Position numbers and translations under genes: made by a program. A stretch of DNA of 64,000 bases, taken from a virus. The DNA lies in IMG/VR virus record IMGVR_UViG_3300002052_000634, positions 1 through 64,000 of that record, one strand, 5' to 3'. This document shows, piece after piece, positions 9,401-17,195 of this stretch; position 1 is the stretch's first letter, and every line of letters starts with the position of its first letter. The notes beneath the pieces were generated by a model that was given only the letters and a program-made list of their open reading frames with translations, had not been told where the DNA came from and searched no databases.

Positions 9401-10036
9401 TTCATCAGATAATATTACAGTATCTGCCCCTTCAAAAGTTTCCTCTCCTGGTGCACCAGGGGTTAAATCCATATTTTCAACATAACCACTTTGAGTAGTA
9501 GCTCCTCCTACCCCATAAGGGTAACCACATTGAAGATACTTATATTTTGTGGTAGGACAACTATTATATGTATTAGAAAATATAGCATTAGTATCATTTT
9601 CTCTATCGTTAGCTGTTGGATAAATTCCATAATATATATCTGTCCCACTTCTTCCTACTTTAACATAATAAGTGGTATCTTGTGATAAACCACTCATTTC
9701 CATTGCTCCTTTAGATGTACTTGGAGCAGTGAAAATACCAAAAGTAAATCCTCCTCCATAAGCAAGAAAATACATACCATCTCCAGCCACTGTCATATCA
9801 TACCAAGTGCCAGGAGTATTACATAAAGCCCAATAACCTATAAGTGGAAATCCCCCATCGGTAGTATTAAAATCAAAATAATGTTCAAAATCTTCAAAAT
9901 AATCTACTCCTAAGTCTTTATATACATATGAAGAATCCGTATAGGGTAAATTAGTACCTGTATTTCTTACAGATGTTTGAGACCAATAATTATTAGGGTC
10001 AACTTCTATAAATGTTGTAAAATCTTGATAAGCCAT
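6428..10036 (-). CDS. 1202-aa fusion: lectin-like N-terminus, parallel beta-helix, tail hub
   Basis: Three parts are visible. Residues about 1-190 are a Gly/Tyr/Thr-rich beta domain, probably carbohydrate-binding. Residues about 255-540 are a right-handed parallel beta-helix with PbH1-type rungs (NNIIYD, NCIIRHCNG, INIINNTLVG, YVHNNIIYD), as in pectate-lyase-like depolymerases. Residues about 690-1202 resemble phage tail hub/gp27-like proteins (SISITKIVNGAHTATFEL, VTIYYHNWLLYKGYI, a long OB/beta segment and a C-terminal SNRIQIDGVTENPLNI). Normally hub and tailspike are separate proteins. It may attach the tail to the cell surface and cut polysaccharide; no catalytic residues can be assigned. 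Confidence 0.7.
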   Translation of the reverse strand: MAYQDFTTFIEVDPNNYWSQTSVRNTGTNLPYTDSSYVYKDLGVDYFEDFEHYFDFNTTDGGFPLIGYWALCNTPGTWYDMTVAGDGMYFLAYGGGFTFGIFTAPSTSKGAMEMSGLSQDTTYYVKVGRSGTDIYYGIYPTANDRENDTNAIFSNTYNSCPTTKYKYLQCGYPYGVGGATTQSGYVENMDLTPGAPGEETFEGADTVILSDEILVSPTKEILRVDDTISLDDRIIFFRTYHEGTIYSNETWKAEDNPHGIIGNVSIANGATLTIEAGCEIYFEAGTRITIMSNGTAIKVDGTEENPILFTSANKLPLYGGNPAKGDWEYINDGNVTTPKTSYVHYAIVEYAGQGSVTAIRHIPEVKNCIIRHCNGAGIEPYNNTDIYIENNIIYDVNLGIYCGWGLNSTIDIQYNLIYDTVTEAIEIGGSQDYNGNINIINNTLVGSGSDEGIFFNDADGIGTAYVHNNIIYDWDTGIKETDSNISFDVDYNDYYSCNTNVDGVSAGTNSITSDPEFINISEDNYLIRTSSPCAFSGNETYDHYIGYDINFVPVFLDDQITLLRDDSVTSQEEDEATITIGDEFEFLATVRKDISQKIRTVKEEEIDIDQKFNTAVRSTSYFVNLMSAVNGDISDFDNDIRTLAESTNNVDNDVRVLADYQVPGDTGFQSLGKEYVKVYIGGSEQTDLNVDSISITKIVNGAHTATFELGRAYDSTKPSVESVVTIYYHNWLLYKGYITSITPASTPEAIRINCNNLYWKENREKLYFFVGHEPVDNKEKYYYNISTALTNELGWSPGIGNFIPQTMNLFGIGKSEVTTDLITNCGNYGWYYDKDENKKLWTAGRGSIIDLERQEIGKNLGLYQVLRHQFTEDISTIVNKLRVQMGDKVIRNFNDTGETKEYPSFMYENINTAVNPDWDEDYEVLSKNSDNGYGWDWHKTEDNEKYKTVFTKYELPFLNPESESWTDRYPPQVEVILPYSLWWECSLNEGVLTEGFTIDYDNQKLIFNEPIYLFIKNDYGEIEEIRAPMIRLKLWKKKYYSNTDDESEDPEIDISNPLLFITDKVGTYSETIIDLLQLTNLSIQIGGSYLDADGNRIIVPSWDDTDFAEDLAYWQLSNSAYKSIRGSIDVTLDSAVTYGIELSNRIQIDGVTENPLNIISMTYNMSNFQVTIQLQNGQYYRRKMSIPNHFVPDNRARFRFTT

Positions 10037-10061
10037 ACTTTAAAAAATCCTTTCACTAAGA

Positions 10062-10526
10062 TTATGAAGACACTGTAATCGTTATCTTAATATATAAATC
10101 TGTATCTGCATCTACTTCTTTCGCTGTGAATGTAAACCTATCAAGCATTGTAGAACCAGATTCCGTATTACTATCAAATAAACCAGCTTCGGTAATATTA
10201 TGAGTAACACCAGAACCGAAAGAAAAAGTATATTCGAATGTCGCTTTATAATCTGCTTCATAAGCTTTAGTAGCTAATGCTCTAGTTATTTCCGTTTCTA
10301 AAGATGTATCACTAGCACTTACTCCTGTAGTTCCTGTTCCAATCGCTATGGACTGAAATTCACTAATACCACTAACAAGACCTCCTATCAATTTTGCAAC
10401 ATGTTCTTTTCCAACATTAACAATGAGATTTTTCATATTTTCTCTGTCTATAACTTTACCATTTTTCTTTCTTCTTTCTATAACTACAGTTCCTGTTAAT
10501 TTTAGGAAATCTTTACTTGGATTCAT
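10062..10526 (-). CDS. Tail-associated beta protein, hypothetical
   Basis: 154 aa if started at ATG 10526, which has GGAGG seven bases upstream; a longer frame runs to 10556 without a ribosome site. The pattern includes GTVVIERRKKNGKVI, then LIVNVGKEHVAKLIGG..., then SIAIGTGTTGVSASDTSLETEI and a beta-rich C-terminus, resembling a family of phage tail-tip or fibre-attachment proteins that I recall but cannot name. Confidence 0.65.
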   Translation of the reverse strand: MNPSKDFLKLTGTVVIERRKKNGKVIDRENMKNLIVNVGKEHVAKLIGGLVSGISEFQSIAIGTGTTGVSASDTSLETEITRALATKAYEADYKATFEYTFSFGSGVTHNITEAGLFDSNTESGSTMLDRFTFTAKEVDADTDLYIKITITVSS

Positions 10527-10539
10527 GTTTGTTCCTCCT

Positions 10540-10938
10540 TTATCCGACCCATCCAACAGGATTGAGTCCTTTAATTTTTTTGTCTGTTTCTTTATATATT
10601 TTTTTGGTAATATCTTTTATAGTAAAATTCTGTTTTATTATATTACATAAAGGAATTCTATAAACTGTAACCATTTTGTTCCTTTTACCCATAAGATACA
10701 CATATTGTAGTTGTACTTTACCTGCGTTTCTTCCATTTAAATCTGTTATAGCTTCTATCATATGATAATATTGTTCAAAATTTTTTATCGATAGATAACT
10801 TCCATTAGCCAATCTATACAAGATTCTTCTAATTTTTTTACGTGGAATCTCCGTCCATTTAGTTTTAAAATAGTCAGTACCGCCTAAAAATCTTGTCCCA
10901 TCTTCAAAGATTATAATAAAAATAGATTCTTTTTTCAT
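10540..10938 (-). CDS. Hypothetical basic protein in tail module
   Basis: 132 aa, very Lys/Ile-rich, with an N-terminal FIIIFEDGTRFLGGTDYFKTKW segment and a helical C-terminus. Its stop lies just upstream of the ribosome site of the next gene, so the genes are coupled. No family recognised. Confidence 0.65.
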   Translation of the reverse strand: MKKESIFIIIFEDGTRFLGGTDYFKTKWTEIPRKKIRRILYRLANGSYLSIKNFEQYYHMIEAITDLNGRNAGKVQLQYVYLMGKRNKMVTVYRIPLCNIIKQNFTIKDITKKIYKETDKKIKGLNPVGWVG

Positions 10939-11118
10939 CTATCTCTCCTTCGATAAATTAAGTCCAAACCACCCTGCTTTTATCCTAGACTTAATGTCAC
11001 ATTCTTTACGTCCACAAAGCATTTCATGTCTTCCATTAATTAATCTAAACGCAGTAGCTTGTTTGGAACAATAAGTACATTTTTTGTTAGAAAAAAAAGG
11101 TTTTCTTTTTTTATACAT
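10939..11118 (-). CDS. Small zinc-finger protein
   Basis: 59 aa from ATG 11118 (AGAGGAT six bases upstream), rather than the longer open frame to 11151. CTYC and, 20 residues later, CGRKEC give a treble-clef-like four-Cys site. Adjacent to the next gene without a gap. Its presence inside the tail module is unusual; role unknown. Confidence 0.65.
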   Translation of the reverse strand: MYKKRKPFFSNKKCTYCSKQATAFRLINGRHEMLCGRKECDIKSRIKAGWFGLNLSKER

Positions 11119-11129
11119 AAATATCCTCT

Positions 11130-11798
11130 TTAATTCCAAGTATATCGGCATGTTAGCACAAATGTTTCTATGAACGGAATAGAATATGCTTGAGGTATAA
11201 CTATTTTAAGATTAGCATATAATTCCTGAGTCGTTTGTCCACTTGGTACATCGCCCAATGCACCATTTCCAGCATTTAATTGAATAACTCTTGCTGAAGC
11301 GTCTCCAGCTATGGGAGTTCCAGCCCAATCTTCTCCAGGTAAAGCGTCTGTAGTACATACCGCTTTTACCATAGAATCCGCAGGAGTTCCATCTCCTAAA
11401 ACGTTCTTAGCATAAGTATTATGATTTTCATCATCCCATGCCTCTAATTGAGGCTCAGAAGCAGTTGCTCCGTCAAAAGAAAATGCGTATACGTATCGTT
11501 TATTTTCTCCCATTCCTACAACTTCATGGGTGTAATAAGCCCCTCCTACATTGTGGCTATAATCCATAAGTAGGCATTTATTAACCTGTTTGTCATCATC
11601 ATTATCTATAATCGTAGAAGCTTCATTCAATTCAGCAGGTGTAGGTTCTGAGGTCATCAAATCCTTTACTGTAGCATTTCCTTCAGTCCAGATGAGATAA
11701 TCATTATCTAAGTCCATCGTGATATAGTCTGCTGGAGTTGTCTGATAATCAACGTCAGCATCCACATAATTCACTCTAACTGATAAATTAGTTGCCAT
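11130..11798 (-). CDS. Tail protein, Ig/beta-rich, hypothetical
   Basis: 222 aa, acidic N-terminus and a central alternating beta pattern (GGAYYTHEVVGMGENKRYVYAFSFDG) with a C-terminal Ile-Val-rich domain. It lies between the Dit-like protein and small genes before the hub fusion, so a tail-tip role is likely. Its ATG has GGAGAAAT upstream. Confidence 0.6.
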   Translation of the reverse strand: MATNLSVRVNYVDADVDYQTTPADYITMDLDNDYLIWTEGNATVKDLMTSEPTPAELNEASTIIDNDDDKQVNKCLLMDYSHNVGGAYYTHEVVGMGENKRYVYAFSFDGATASEPQLEAWDDENHNTYAKNVLGDGTPADSMVKAVCTTDALPGEDWAGTPIAGDASARVIQLNAGNGALGDVPSGQTTQELYANLKIVIPQAYSIPFIETFVLTCRYTWN

Positions 11799-11832
11799 TG
11801 TATTTCTCCTTTACCGTTTTTAATTATTATCT

Positions 11833-12249
11833 TTAGTAAGCCAATACTAAAAATTCAGCTTGATATTCTTGTTTTCCAGTACGTAAACTTCGAGGAAAGC
11901 GTACTTCGTCTATCCTACAGACTGTATAAGTCCAATCTGTTATCCAACTAACCCCTTCTAAATGTTTCATTGTAAGGGTAGCTACGTCAGTGGTAATTTT
12001 GCTTTTTAGATTAACCATAGCAGTTGTTAAAGAAGCATATCCATCTCCTTCAAATAAATTACCTCTAACTGTAATTGTTTGGCTAGATTTACCTCCAGGG
12101 ATAACAATACTACCATCTCCTCTAGTTCCTTTAATGACTGTGGCTTTCATACCTTCTTTCGGGTCAGTTACATGAAAAACATGAGGTAAATCATAATCAT
12201 TAGTACCGTCATTAAAGTTTATTTTTACTGTGTAATTTTGATATGCCAT
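11833..12249 (-). CDS. Distal-tail-like (Dit-like) protein
   Basis: 138 aa directly downstream of the tape measure, the usual Dit position. Features include a beta-sandwich pattern with GSIVIPGGKSSQTITVRGNLF and the family-like ending QEYQAEFLVLAY. Shorter than full Dit proteins (about 250 aa), so it may be only the core ring domain. Confidence 0.6.
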   Translation of the reverse strand: MAYQNYTVKINFNDGTNDYDLPHVFHVTDPKEGMKATVIKGTRGDGSIVIPGGKSSQTITVRGNLFEGDGYASLTTAMVNLKSKITTDVATLTMKHLEGVSWITDWTYTVCRIDEVRFPRSLRTGKQEYQAEFLVLAY

Positions 12250-12261
12250 ACTAGTTCTCCT

Positions 12262-14796
12262 TTATAACAATCTCCTGATACGGTCTATGAACTTTTTCTG
12301 GAATTCTTCATTACTAAGTAATGCTTCCTTGAGTTGTTCTCCAGCTTGTTCCGCAACATTATCTAAAGCATTTTCAGGTAGATTAACTTCTACGTTTTCT
12401 ATTTTAGTTCCTAAATCTACATTTTGGTCAATCGCAATCCTATCTTGTATGATTTGTCCTACGTTTCCTAATCCTCCACCGCCAGCAAAAACTCTTTCCC
12501 ATTCCTGTTTAAATTCGTTAAGTTTTTCTCTAGCTTGCACCATCCAGTTGTCCCAAAATGGAGTCGTAAGGTCAGGACTGCCTAACAAGTTTCTTAACTG
12601 GTCTGCAGGCAATTCTGCAAGTCCTCCCTGTGCAGGCATAGGCAAGTCAAACATTTGTCTTATAATTTCTCCTATTGCCTGTTGCCCTTGCTGTGAAAAA
12701 TGACTAAAATATTCATCTATAATCCTCTGGTCGAACATATTTTCTTTGTAACGTTTAGCCAATTCCTCTGGAGATAATTGTCTTAGTTCCATTAATCTGC
12801 GAAGTCGTGTACGTTCAAATTCGTCTGCTTGTTTATATTGTTGATATAAACTTGTTGCTGTTTGGAGTTCTTTCTGTTTTTCTTGTAATAAAGCCAATTG
12901 CTGTTGATGTCGTAATTTTGTAAGTTGTAGCATGAATTGGGCTTGTCCTATACTTTCTTTATCAAGTTGCAATTGTCTAATTTTAAGCTCTAATATTTGA
13001 GATTCTGAAGCTCCCATAACTTTTAATATATTTAACGCAGTATCTCTAACAGTATCTAACATATCCTGTCTATATCTAGTTTGTGTCTCTAAAAGAGCAT
13101 TTTGAAGTTTTAATCTTTCAACTTCTTCTTCTTCTAAAGTCATATATTCGGACAATATATCCAACTGTTCTAGTTTAAATTTAGCTATATCCTTTTCGTG
13201 TGCTCCCATAATTTTCATTATTTTGACTTGAGAATTTATAACTTCTTTTTGTTTAGCTAATTCATTAGTTCTAACTTTTTCTAACCCTTCTAAATCTTGA
13301 GTGGTTTTTGTTAATTTTTCTCTTTGTTTATTTTCTTCTTCTGCTTTTTCAACTGCTTTATCTTGTTGCTGTATATATTCTTCTAAAGTAAGATTACCTA
13401 CATTTTCTCGAATTTCTTTTATAGCGTCAAGAAGAGATTCTGCATTTCCTTTTTCATCTATTCTTGTTAATCCTCCCCAAAAATCTCTTTTTGCTAATTC
13501 TTCCGTAAAAACTGATAATTCTCCCATTTTAGCACTGGCAAATCCAATCATATCTCCCATTGCTCTTATATTAGGACGTAAAGTTACTAACCAATCATTT
13601 ATAATTCTTAAAGTTTCTACAAATCCTTGACCTCCTGTAATACCTGTCATAAATTCATTGCCTAAAACTGCTAATATGTTTTTAAATCTTTCAGCTTGGG
13701 CTGTAACTGTTCCCATTCTAATTTCTTCCATCCGTTTAGCAAAACCCTCCGCATTTTCCCCTGCGAATTCTAAAGCTTCATTCCATTCTTTAAAACTATC
13801 TAATAATAATTGAATAGAAATTGCCCCTCTAGTAGCAAAAACTTGTTGAATGGCTCTACTCTGTTTTTCTGTTAATTTAGTTCCTGTATTCATTGCACTA
13901 TGAATTTGTTTTAATGTTTGAACAAAATTTATAGGTTTTGTAGAGTCAAAAGTTATCCCAAAAATTTCTGCTAATTTTCCTGCATTTTTACTTAATTGCA
14001 CAATAGCACGACCTGTTAATCTTCCTGCTCTTCCTGCTTTTAATAAACGAGTATTTAAAAAACCCAAAGTTGTTACAACGTCTACAAAACTATCGTCTAG
14101 TCCTGAAACGTAAGGAGCAAATTTAGAATAACTAGCAATTAATTCTGATAACTGAACATCCTGTGTTGCATATGTAAAGGCTAGAACGTCTGCAATTCTA
14201 GTAAATGCTTCAGCATCTGTCATAGTTTCCGTTATAGATTTACCCATCGTATTAAAAATACCAGCTAAAGCTCTAGTAGTTTCTTTTAGAGAATTTCCTG
14301 TTCCTATGGCAAGATTAACAGCAGGTGTAAAAGCATCTAAGGCTTGCTTGGTACTTAAATTAGAGGTTCTTAAAAAGTAAAATCCTTCTGCTAGGTCTTT
14401 AAGACTTATTCTAGATTTTACTGCCATATCAAGTATAGCACTTTTAACTAAAATCATATCTCTATCTATTTCCTGAGATGTACCGTGCATAACTGTACGG
14501 ATTCGAGCCATTTGTTCTTCTAATTGTAGATTTGACCTTATTACATCACCTACGGTACGTATAAGTCCCATAAAAACGCTACGTAACAATAACCACACAG
14601 GAATTGTTAATAAGGCACGTTTAGTAAGATTTCCAATTACAGTACCAAAACTTTGTGTAGTTTTAGTAGTTACTCCCATAGTTTTTCTGGTTTTGCTTAT
14701 CTCTCTTTCCATACCACGTAAACCACTAATTACAGCCTTATCGCCTTTTAATGTGGCTAGGAAGCTAATAAGGTAAGACCTCGCCTCTGTTGCCAT
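12262..14796 (-). CDS. Tail tape measure protein
   Basis: 844 aa with the TP901-type core: helical N-terminus, then SLKETTRALAGIFNTMGKSI, YATQDVQLSELIASYSKFAPYVSGL and LLKAGRAGRLTGRAIVQLSKNAGK. A hydrophobic segment lies near residues 50-75 (TKRALLTIPVWLLLRSVFMGLI). Residues about 480-680 form a long coiled coil rich in Gln/Glu/Leu. It sets tail length and is ejected with DNA. 844 aa implies a tail of roughly 120-130 nm at about 1.5 angstrom per residue (rule of thumb). Confidence 0.92.
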   Translation of the reverse strand: MATEARSYLISFLATLKGDKAVISGLRGMEREISKTRKTMGVTTKTTQSFGTVIGNLTKRALLTIPVWLLLRSVFMGLIRTVGDVIRSNLQLEEQMARIRTVMHGTSQEIDRDMILVKSAILDMAVKSRISLKDLAEGFYFLRTSNLSTKQALDAFTPAVNLAIGTGNSLKETTRALAGIFNTMGKSITETMTDAEAFTRIADVLAFTYATQDVQLSELIASYSKFAPYVSGLDDSFVDVVTTLGFLNTRLLKAGRAGRLTGRAIVQLSKNAGKLAEIFGITFDSTKPINFVQTLKQIHSAMNTGTKLTEKQSRAIQQVFATRGAISIQLLLDSFKEWNEALEFAGENAEGFAKRMEEIRMGTVTAQAERFKNILAVLGNEFMTGITGGQGFVETLRIINDWLVTLRPNIRAMGDMIGFASAKMGELSVFTEELAKRDFWGGLTRIDEKGNAESLLDAIKEIRENVGNLTLEEYIQQQDKAVEKAEEENKQREKLTKTTQDLEGLEKVRTNELAKQKEVINSQVKIMKIMGAHEKDIAKFKLEQLDILSEYMTLEEEEVERLKLQNALLETQTRYRQDMLDTVRDTALNILKVMGASESQILELKIRQLQLDKESIGQAQFMLQLTKLRHQQQLALLQEKQKELQTATSLYQQYKQADEFERTRLRRLMELRQLSPEELAKRYKENMFDQRIIDEYFSHFSQQGQQAIGEIIRQMFDLPMPAQGGLAELPADQLRNLLGSPDLTTPFWDNWMVQAREKLNEFKQEWERVFAGGGGLGNVGQIIQDRIAIDQNVDLGTKIENVEVNLPENALDNVAEQAGEQLKEALLSNEEFQKKFIDRIRRLL

Positions 14797-14846
14797 TTAA
14801 ATCACTCCTATTCGTTCTAATCTTTTTTTATTAATATTTATTATTC

Positions 14847-16262
14847 TCATTTTTTCCTATGGAATACCATATGAGGAATATTAGTTTTAGTGTCTACTTT
14901 TCTACCTTTTCTTGATTTATTAGATTTTTCTTTTTCCTCTTTATATTTTTGTTTACTTCTCCAAAATATATAAGCATCGCAATTTCCTGACCATATTACT
15001 TTCCCATTTCGTCTAACTAATAAAATATGATATTTAGGAACTAATATATCATATACTCTTCCCTTATATTTTATCCATTGTGCTTTTTTGCCTTTGATTT
15101 TCCAATAGTTCTTATATTTTTTTAAAAAAGTAATACTCCAAGTATTATATCTCTTATTTTTACAAGAATGAACACAAAAACCTGCTTTTATACCAAGTTC
15201 CATCAAATCGTCTTTCATTCTTACTGAAGATGTGTCTATATAAAAACTATTTTTACTTTTTTTGCATCCGTCTCCTAGTTTATATGAATTTAAAAAAATT
15301 CTTATCATTTGAGGATTTAAATTTTTAATAAATTTAGGAACGAATTTATCCCTTGCTTTTCCAAATTGCTTAAGATATTTATATAATTGTTTAGAAGCTA
15401 AACAAAATTCTTTATCATAGCTCTGAAATTTCCAGGGTAATCGTGTCAATAAATTATAAATTATAATATATTTTTTAGGATTTGCTCTTTTTGATTGTGC
15501 AATTCTCAATCTATAATTGCCCTTTGAAGGGCACGAATAACTTCCTTCACTTAAATACCATCCTAAAAATTCTAACCAATCTTCCATTTTAATCTTAATA
15601 AAGTTTGTTTTTTTATCAAATTTAAACCATAAATTTTTATACCATCTATTAGGAACTAACAATTTTTTAGTCACACTATCTAAAGTAAAATATCTTTGAT
15701 ACTGTCCTTTCCATAATCCTGTATTCTTAAATACTAACCAAAAATTGTTAAAAATTTCAAAAGATTTTTTAAATGTCCATCTCAATTTTTTATCTACATT
15801 TATTCCTACAAAATGACTATGATTCGGAGTAGTTACTAAATCAAATTGTTTAGTTTTTAATTTGAACATTTCTCCATTATAACTATAATCAATATATTTA
15901 ATAGGTTTTTGATACTTTATAATATCGTTCTCAGGATTTAATGTAGCTACTTTTTCTGTTCTATCTAAATCTTTAAAATATTTCCAACCCTGGTCGGTAA
16001 GAATTTCTGTTTTTTCATCATAACATCTTATTTCATCATCAATAACCGCTTCACTGATATAAGGCTCATGCGAAGCTAAATCTCTATATAAACTAGAATA
16101 AAGTTCTAAATAATATAAAAATAATATTTGAGCTTTAGTTAAATCGCTATCATTATCAAATAATTTTATAGTACCTAGTTCCTTTGCTCTATTATAAATT
16201 ATTTGCCATCTATCTGACTTAGCTAGATTTCTCAGAATTCGTAGATTCATCAAATCCCCCAT
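14847..16262 (-). CDS. Second tail-assembly-chaperone-like frame, interrupted by an intein
   Basis: 471 aa overlapping the preceding chaperone-like frame by 44 bp in the +1 (-2) frame, the position of gpGT-type extensions. Extein 1 is residues 1-79 (helical, ...YISEAVIDDEIR), the intein is 80-427, and extein 2 is residues 428-471 (CDAYIFWRSKQKYKEEK...). The intein begins with Cys and ends Asn-Cys, with Hint motifs and LAGLIDADG-like sites. The ligated host protein would be about 123 aa. It may begin at ATG 16262 by re-initiation, at the internal ATG 16250 preceded by GGGGGA, or by frameshifting. Chaperone function is inferred from position before the tape measure. Confidence 0.75.
   Translation of the reverse strand: MGDLMNLRILRNLAKSDRWQIIYNRAKELGTIKLFDNDSDLTKAQILFLYYLELYSSLYRDLASHEPYISEAVIDDEIRCYDEKTEILTDQGWKYFKDLDRTEKVATLNPENDIIKYQKPIKYIDYSYNGEMFKLKTKQFDLVTTPNHSHFVGINVDKKLRWTFKKSFEIFNNFWLVFKNTGLWKGQYQRYFTLDSVTKKLLVPNRWYKNLWFKFDKKTNFIKIKMEDWLEFLGWYLSEGSYSCPSKGNYRLRIAQSKRANPKKYIIIYNLLTRLPWKFQSYDKEFCLASKQLYKYLKQFGKARDKFVPKFIKNLNPQMIRIFLNSYKLGDGCKKSKNSFYIDTSSVRMKDDLMELGIKAGFCVHSCKNKRYNTWSITFLKKYKNYWKIKGKKAQWIKYKGRVYDILVPKYHILLVRRNGKVIWSGNCDAYIFWRSKQKYKEEKEKSNKSRKGRKVDTKTNIPHMVFHRKK
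14982..16025 (-). mobile_element. Intein with LAGLIDADG homing endonuclease
   Basis: 348-residue intein. Block A is CYDEKTEILTDQGW with the nucleophilic Cys1. Block B is TTPNHSHFV, with the TxxH motif. Two LAGLIDADG-like dodecapeptides are LEFLGWYLSEGS and FLNSYKLGDGC. The C-terminal block is VYDILVPKYHILLVRRNGKVIWSGN followed by the +1 Cys of the C-extein (split here by the text: the block is VYDILVPKYH then ILLVRRNGK). The penultimate residue is Gly rather than the usual His. Self-splicing by Cys1/Asn-end/Cys+1 chemistry is expected. Confidence 0.9.
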
Positions 16263-16878
16263 ATATTAAACTACTAATATAATTAAACGTTTTTGTCATT
16301 AAATCGTCATCAATACAGTTCTGGAAATCGTTATAATTTTCAAAATGCTTTTTCCAAGTATTTTTATCTTTAACTTCTAGAACCAAATAAGTAGTATAAC
16401 TATTAACTCTAAGTAATAATTGGTCTTCTATTGAATGTTGAAGCAAATCTGTTCTCTCTACATTAATATCCCACATCTTTCTACGTAAATCGATTATATC
16501 TTTACGGATATTTCCAATTACTTTTATATCTTCTATTTTTACAAGTTTCAGCAATAAGGCTTCAATCTCTGCTTGCATATTTTTCATTTCGGCTTCCATC
16601 TTAGCTATATCAATACCTTTTTTCTGGTAAAGGTCAACCCACTGTTTTCTAAAAAGCATAGTATCGTCTTTAATTAATTCTAGGTACATCTTTCTTTGAA
16701 AATCTAAGATATTTTGACGTTCTACAAAATTAGGTTTTCTAACTCTATATTGTTTCTCGCCAGATTTAAATTCAATAGTATTATTTTTAATTACATGCCC
16801 CATAGTCATATTTTGTTCTATCTCATTTAAAACTTCTAACTGTTTTTTTGCCAAGTTCTTACGTTCTTCTTTATTCAT
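16219..16878 (-). CDS. Tail assembly chaperone-like protein (G-frame)
   Basis: 219 aa, alpha-helical and strongly charged, with a coiled region near residues 95-135. It lies between the tail tube gene and the tape measure, where G-type chaperones sit, and its 3' end overlaps the intein-containing frame. It begins with AAGGAG upstream. Such chaperones bind the tape measure during tail assembly and are absent from the virion. The assignment is positional; no sequence family was recognised. Confidence 0.65.
   Translation of the reverse strand: MNKEERKNLAKKQLEVLNEIEQNMTMGHVIKNNTIEFKSGEKQYRVRKPNFVERQNILDFQRKMYLELIKDDTMLFRKQWVDLYQKKGIDIAKMEAEMKNMQAEIEALLLKLVKIEDIKVIGNIRKDIIDLRRKMWDINVERTDLLQHSIEDQLLLRVNSYTTYLVLEVKDKNTWKKHFENYNDFQNCIDDDLMTKTFNYISSLIYGGFDESTNSEKSS
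16250..16262 (-). promoter_or_regulatory. GGGGGA overlap: recoding site or internal ribosome site
   Basis: On the minus strand the overlap reads TATGGGGGATTTGATG. The upstream frame reads TAT GGG GGA and the downstream frame ATG GGG GAT. A -2/+1 shift on the G-run would fuse the frames, as in chaperone pairs of other phages. Alternatively GGGGGA acts as Shine-Dalgarno for ATG 16250. The downstream frame has a stop just before ATG 16262, so the shift must occur here. Confidence 0.5.
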
Positions 16879-16912
16879 TTTATTCTCCTTACGTTAATAA
16901 AAAATAACCAGA

Positions 16913-17137
16913 CTACTCCTGCCTGGTTTTAAATTCAAGTTTAAATAATTGCGATTGTATATCTAAAAGATTTTTTAGATTACGACTATGCTCATATACA
17001 ATTTCTTTTGCCAAAGATTTATATAAATTGGGAGACAATACTCCTTCTTTATCTAAAACTTCTACACGTTTACACAATACCCCAACCAAGCGACGTGTCT
17101 CACTGTCTATAATATTATATATTTTTTCTTTATTCAT
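16913..17137 (-). CDS. Small helical protein between tail tube and chaperone
   Basis: 74 aa, all-helical pattern (IYNIIDSETRRLVGVL...LYKSLAKEIVYEHSRNL). Start at ATG 17137 with AAGGAAAA upstream. It follows the hairpin after the tail-tube gene. Function unknown; tail assembly inferred from position. Confidence 0.6.
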   Translation of the reverse strand: MNKEKIYNIIDSETRRLVGVLCKRVEVLDKEGVLSPNLYKSLAKEIVYEHSRNLKNLLDIQSQLFKLEFKTRQE

Positions 17138-17163
17138 ATCTTACTTTTCCTTACTATATGGTA

Positions 17164-17184
17164 GGGGAGGGAGTTGCCCTCCCC
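17164..17184 (-). terminator. GC-rich hairpin after the tail tube gene
   Basis: GGGGAGGG pairs with CCCTCCCC over eight bases with a five-base loop. It lies between the stop of the tail tube gene and the next start. No T-run on the minus side, so it more likely limits read-through or stabilises the tail-tube mRNA 3' end than stops transcription fully. Confidence 0.7.
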
Positions 17185-17195
17185 TTTATTTTAAC

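Noticed and set aside
12287-12703. Plus-strand 138-aa frame opposite the tape measure
   Set aside because: Antisense shadow of a strongly coding helical protein; composition follows the opposite strand.
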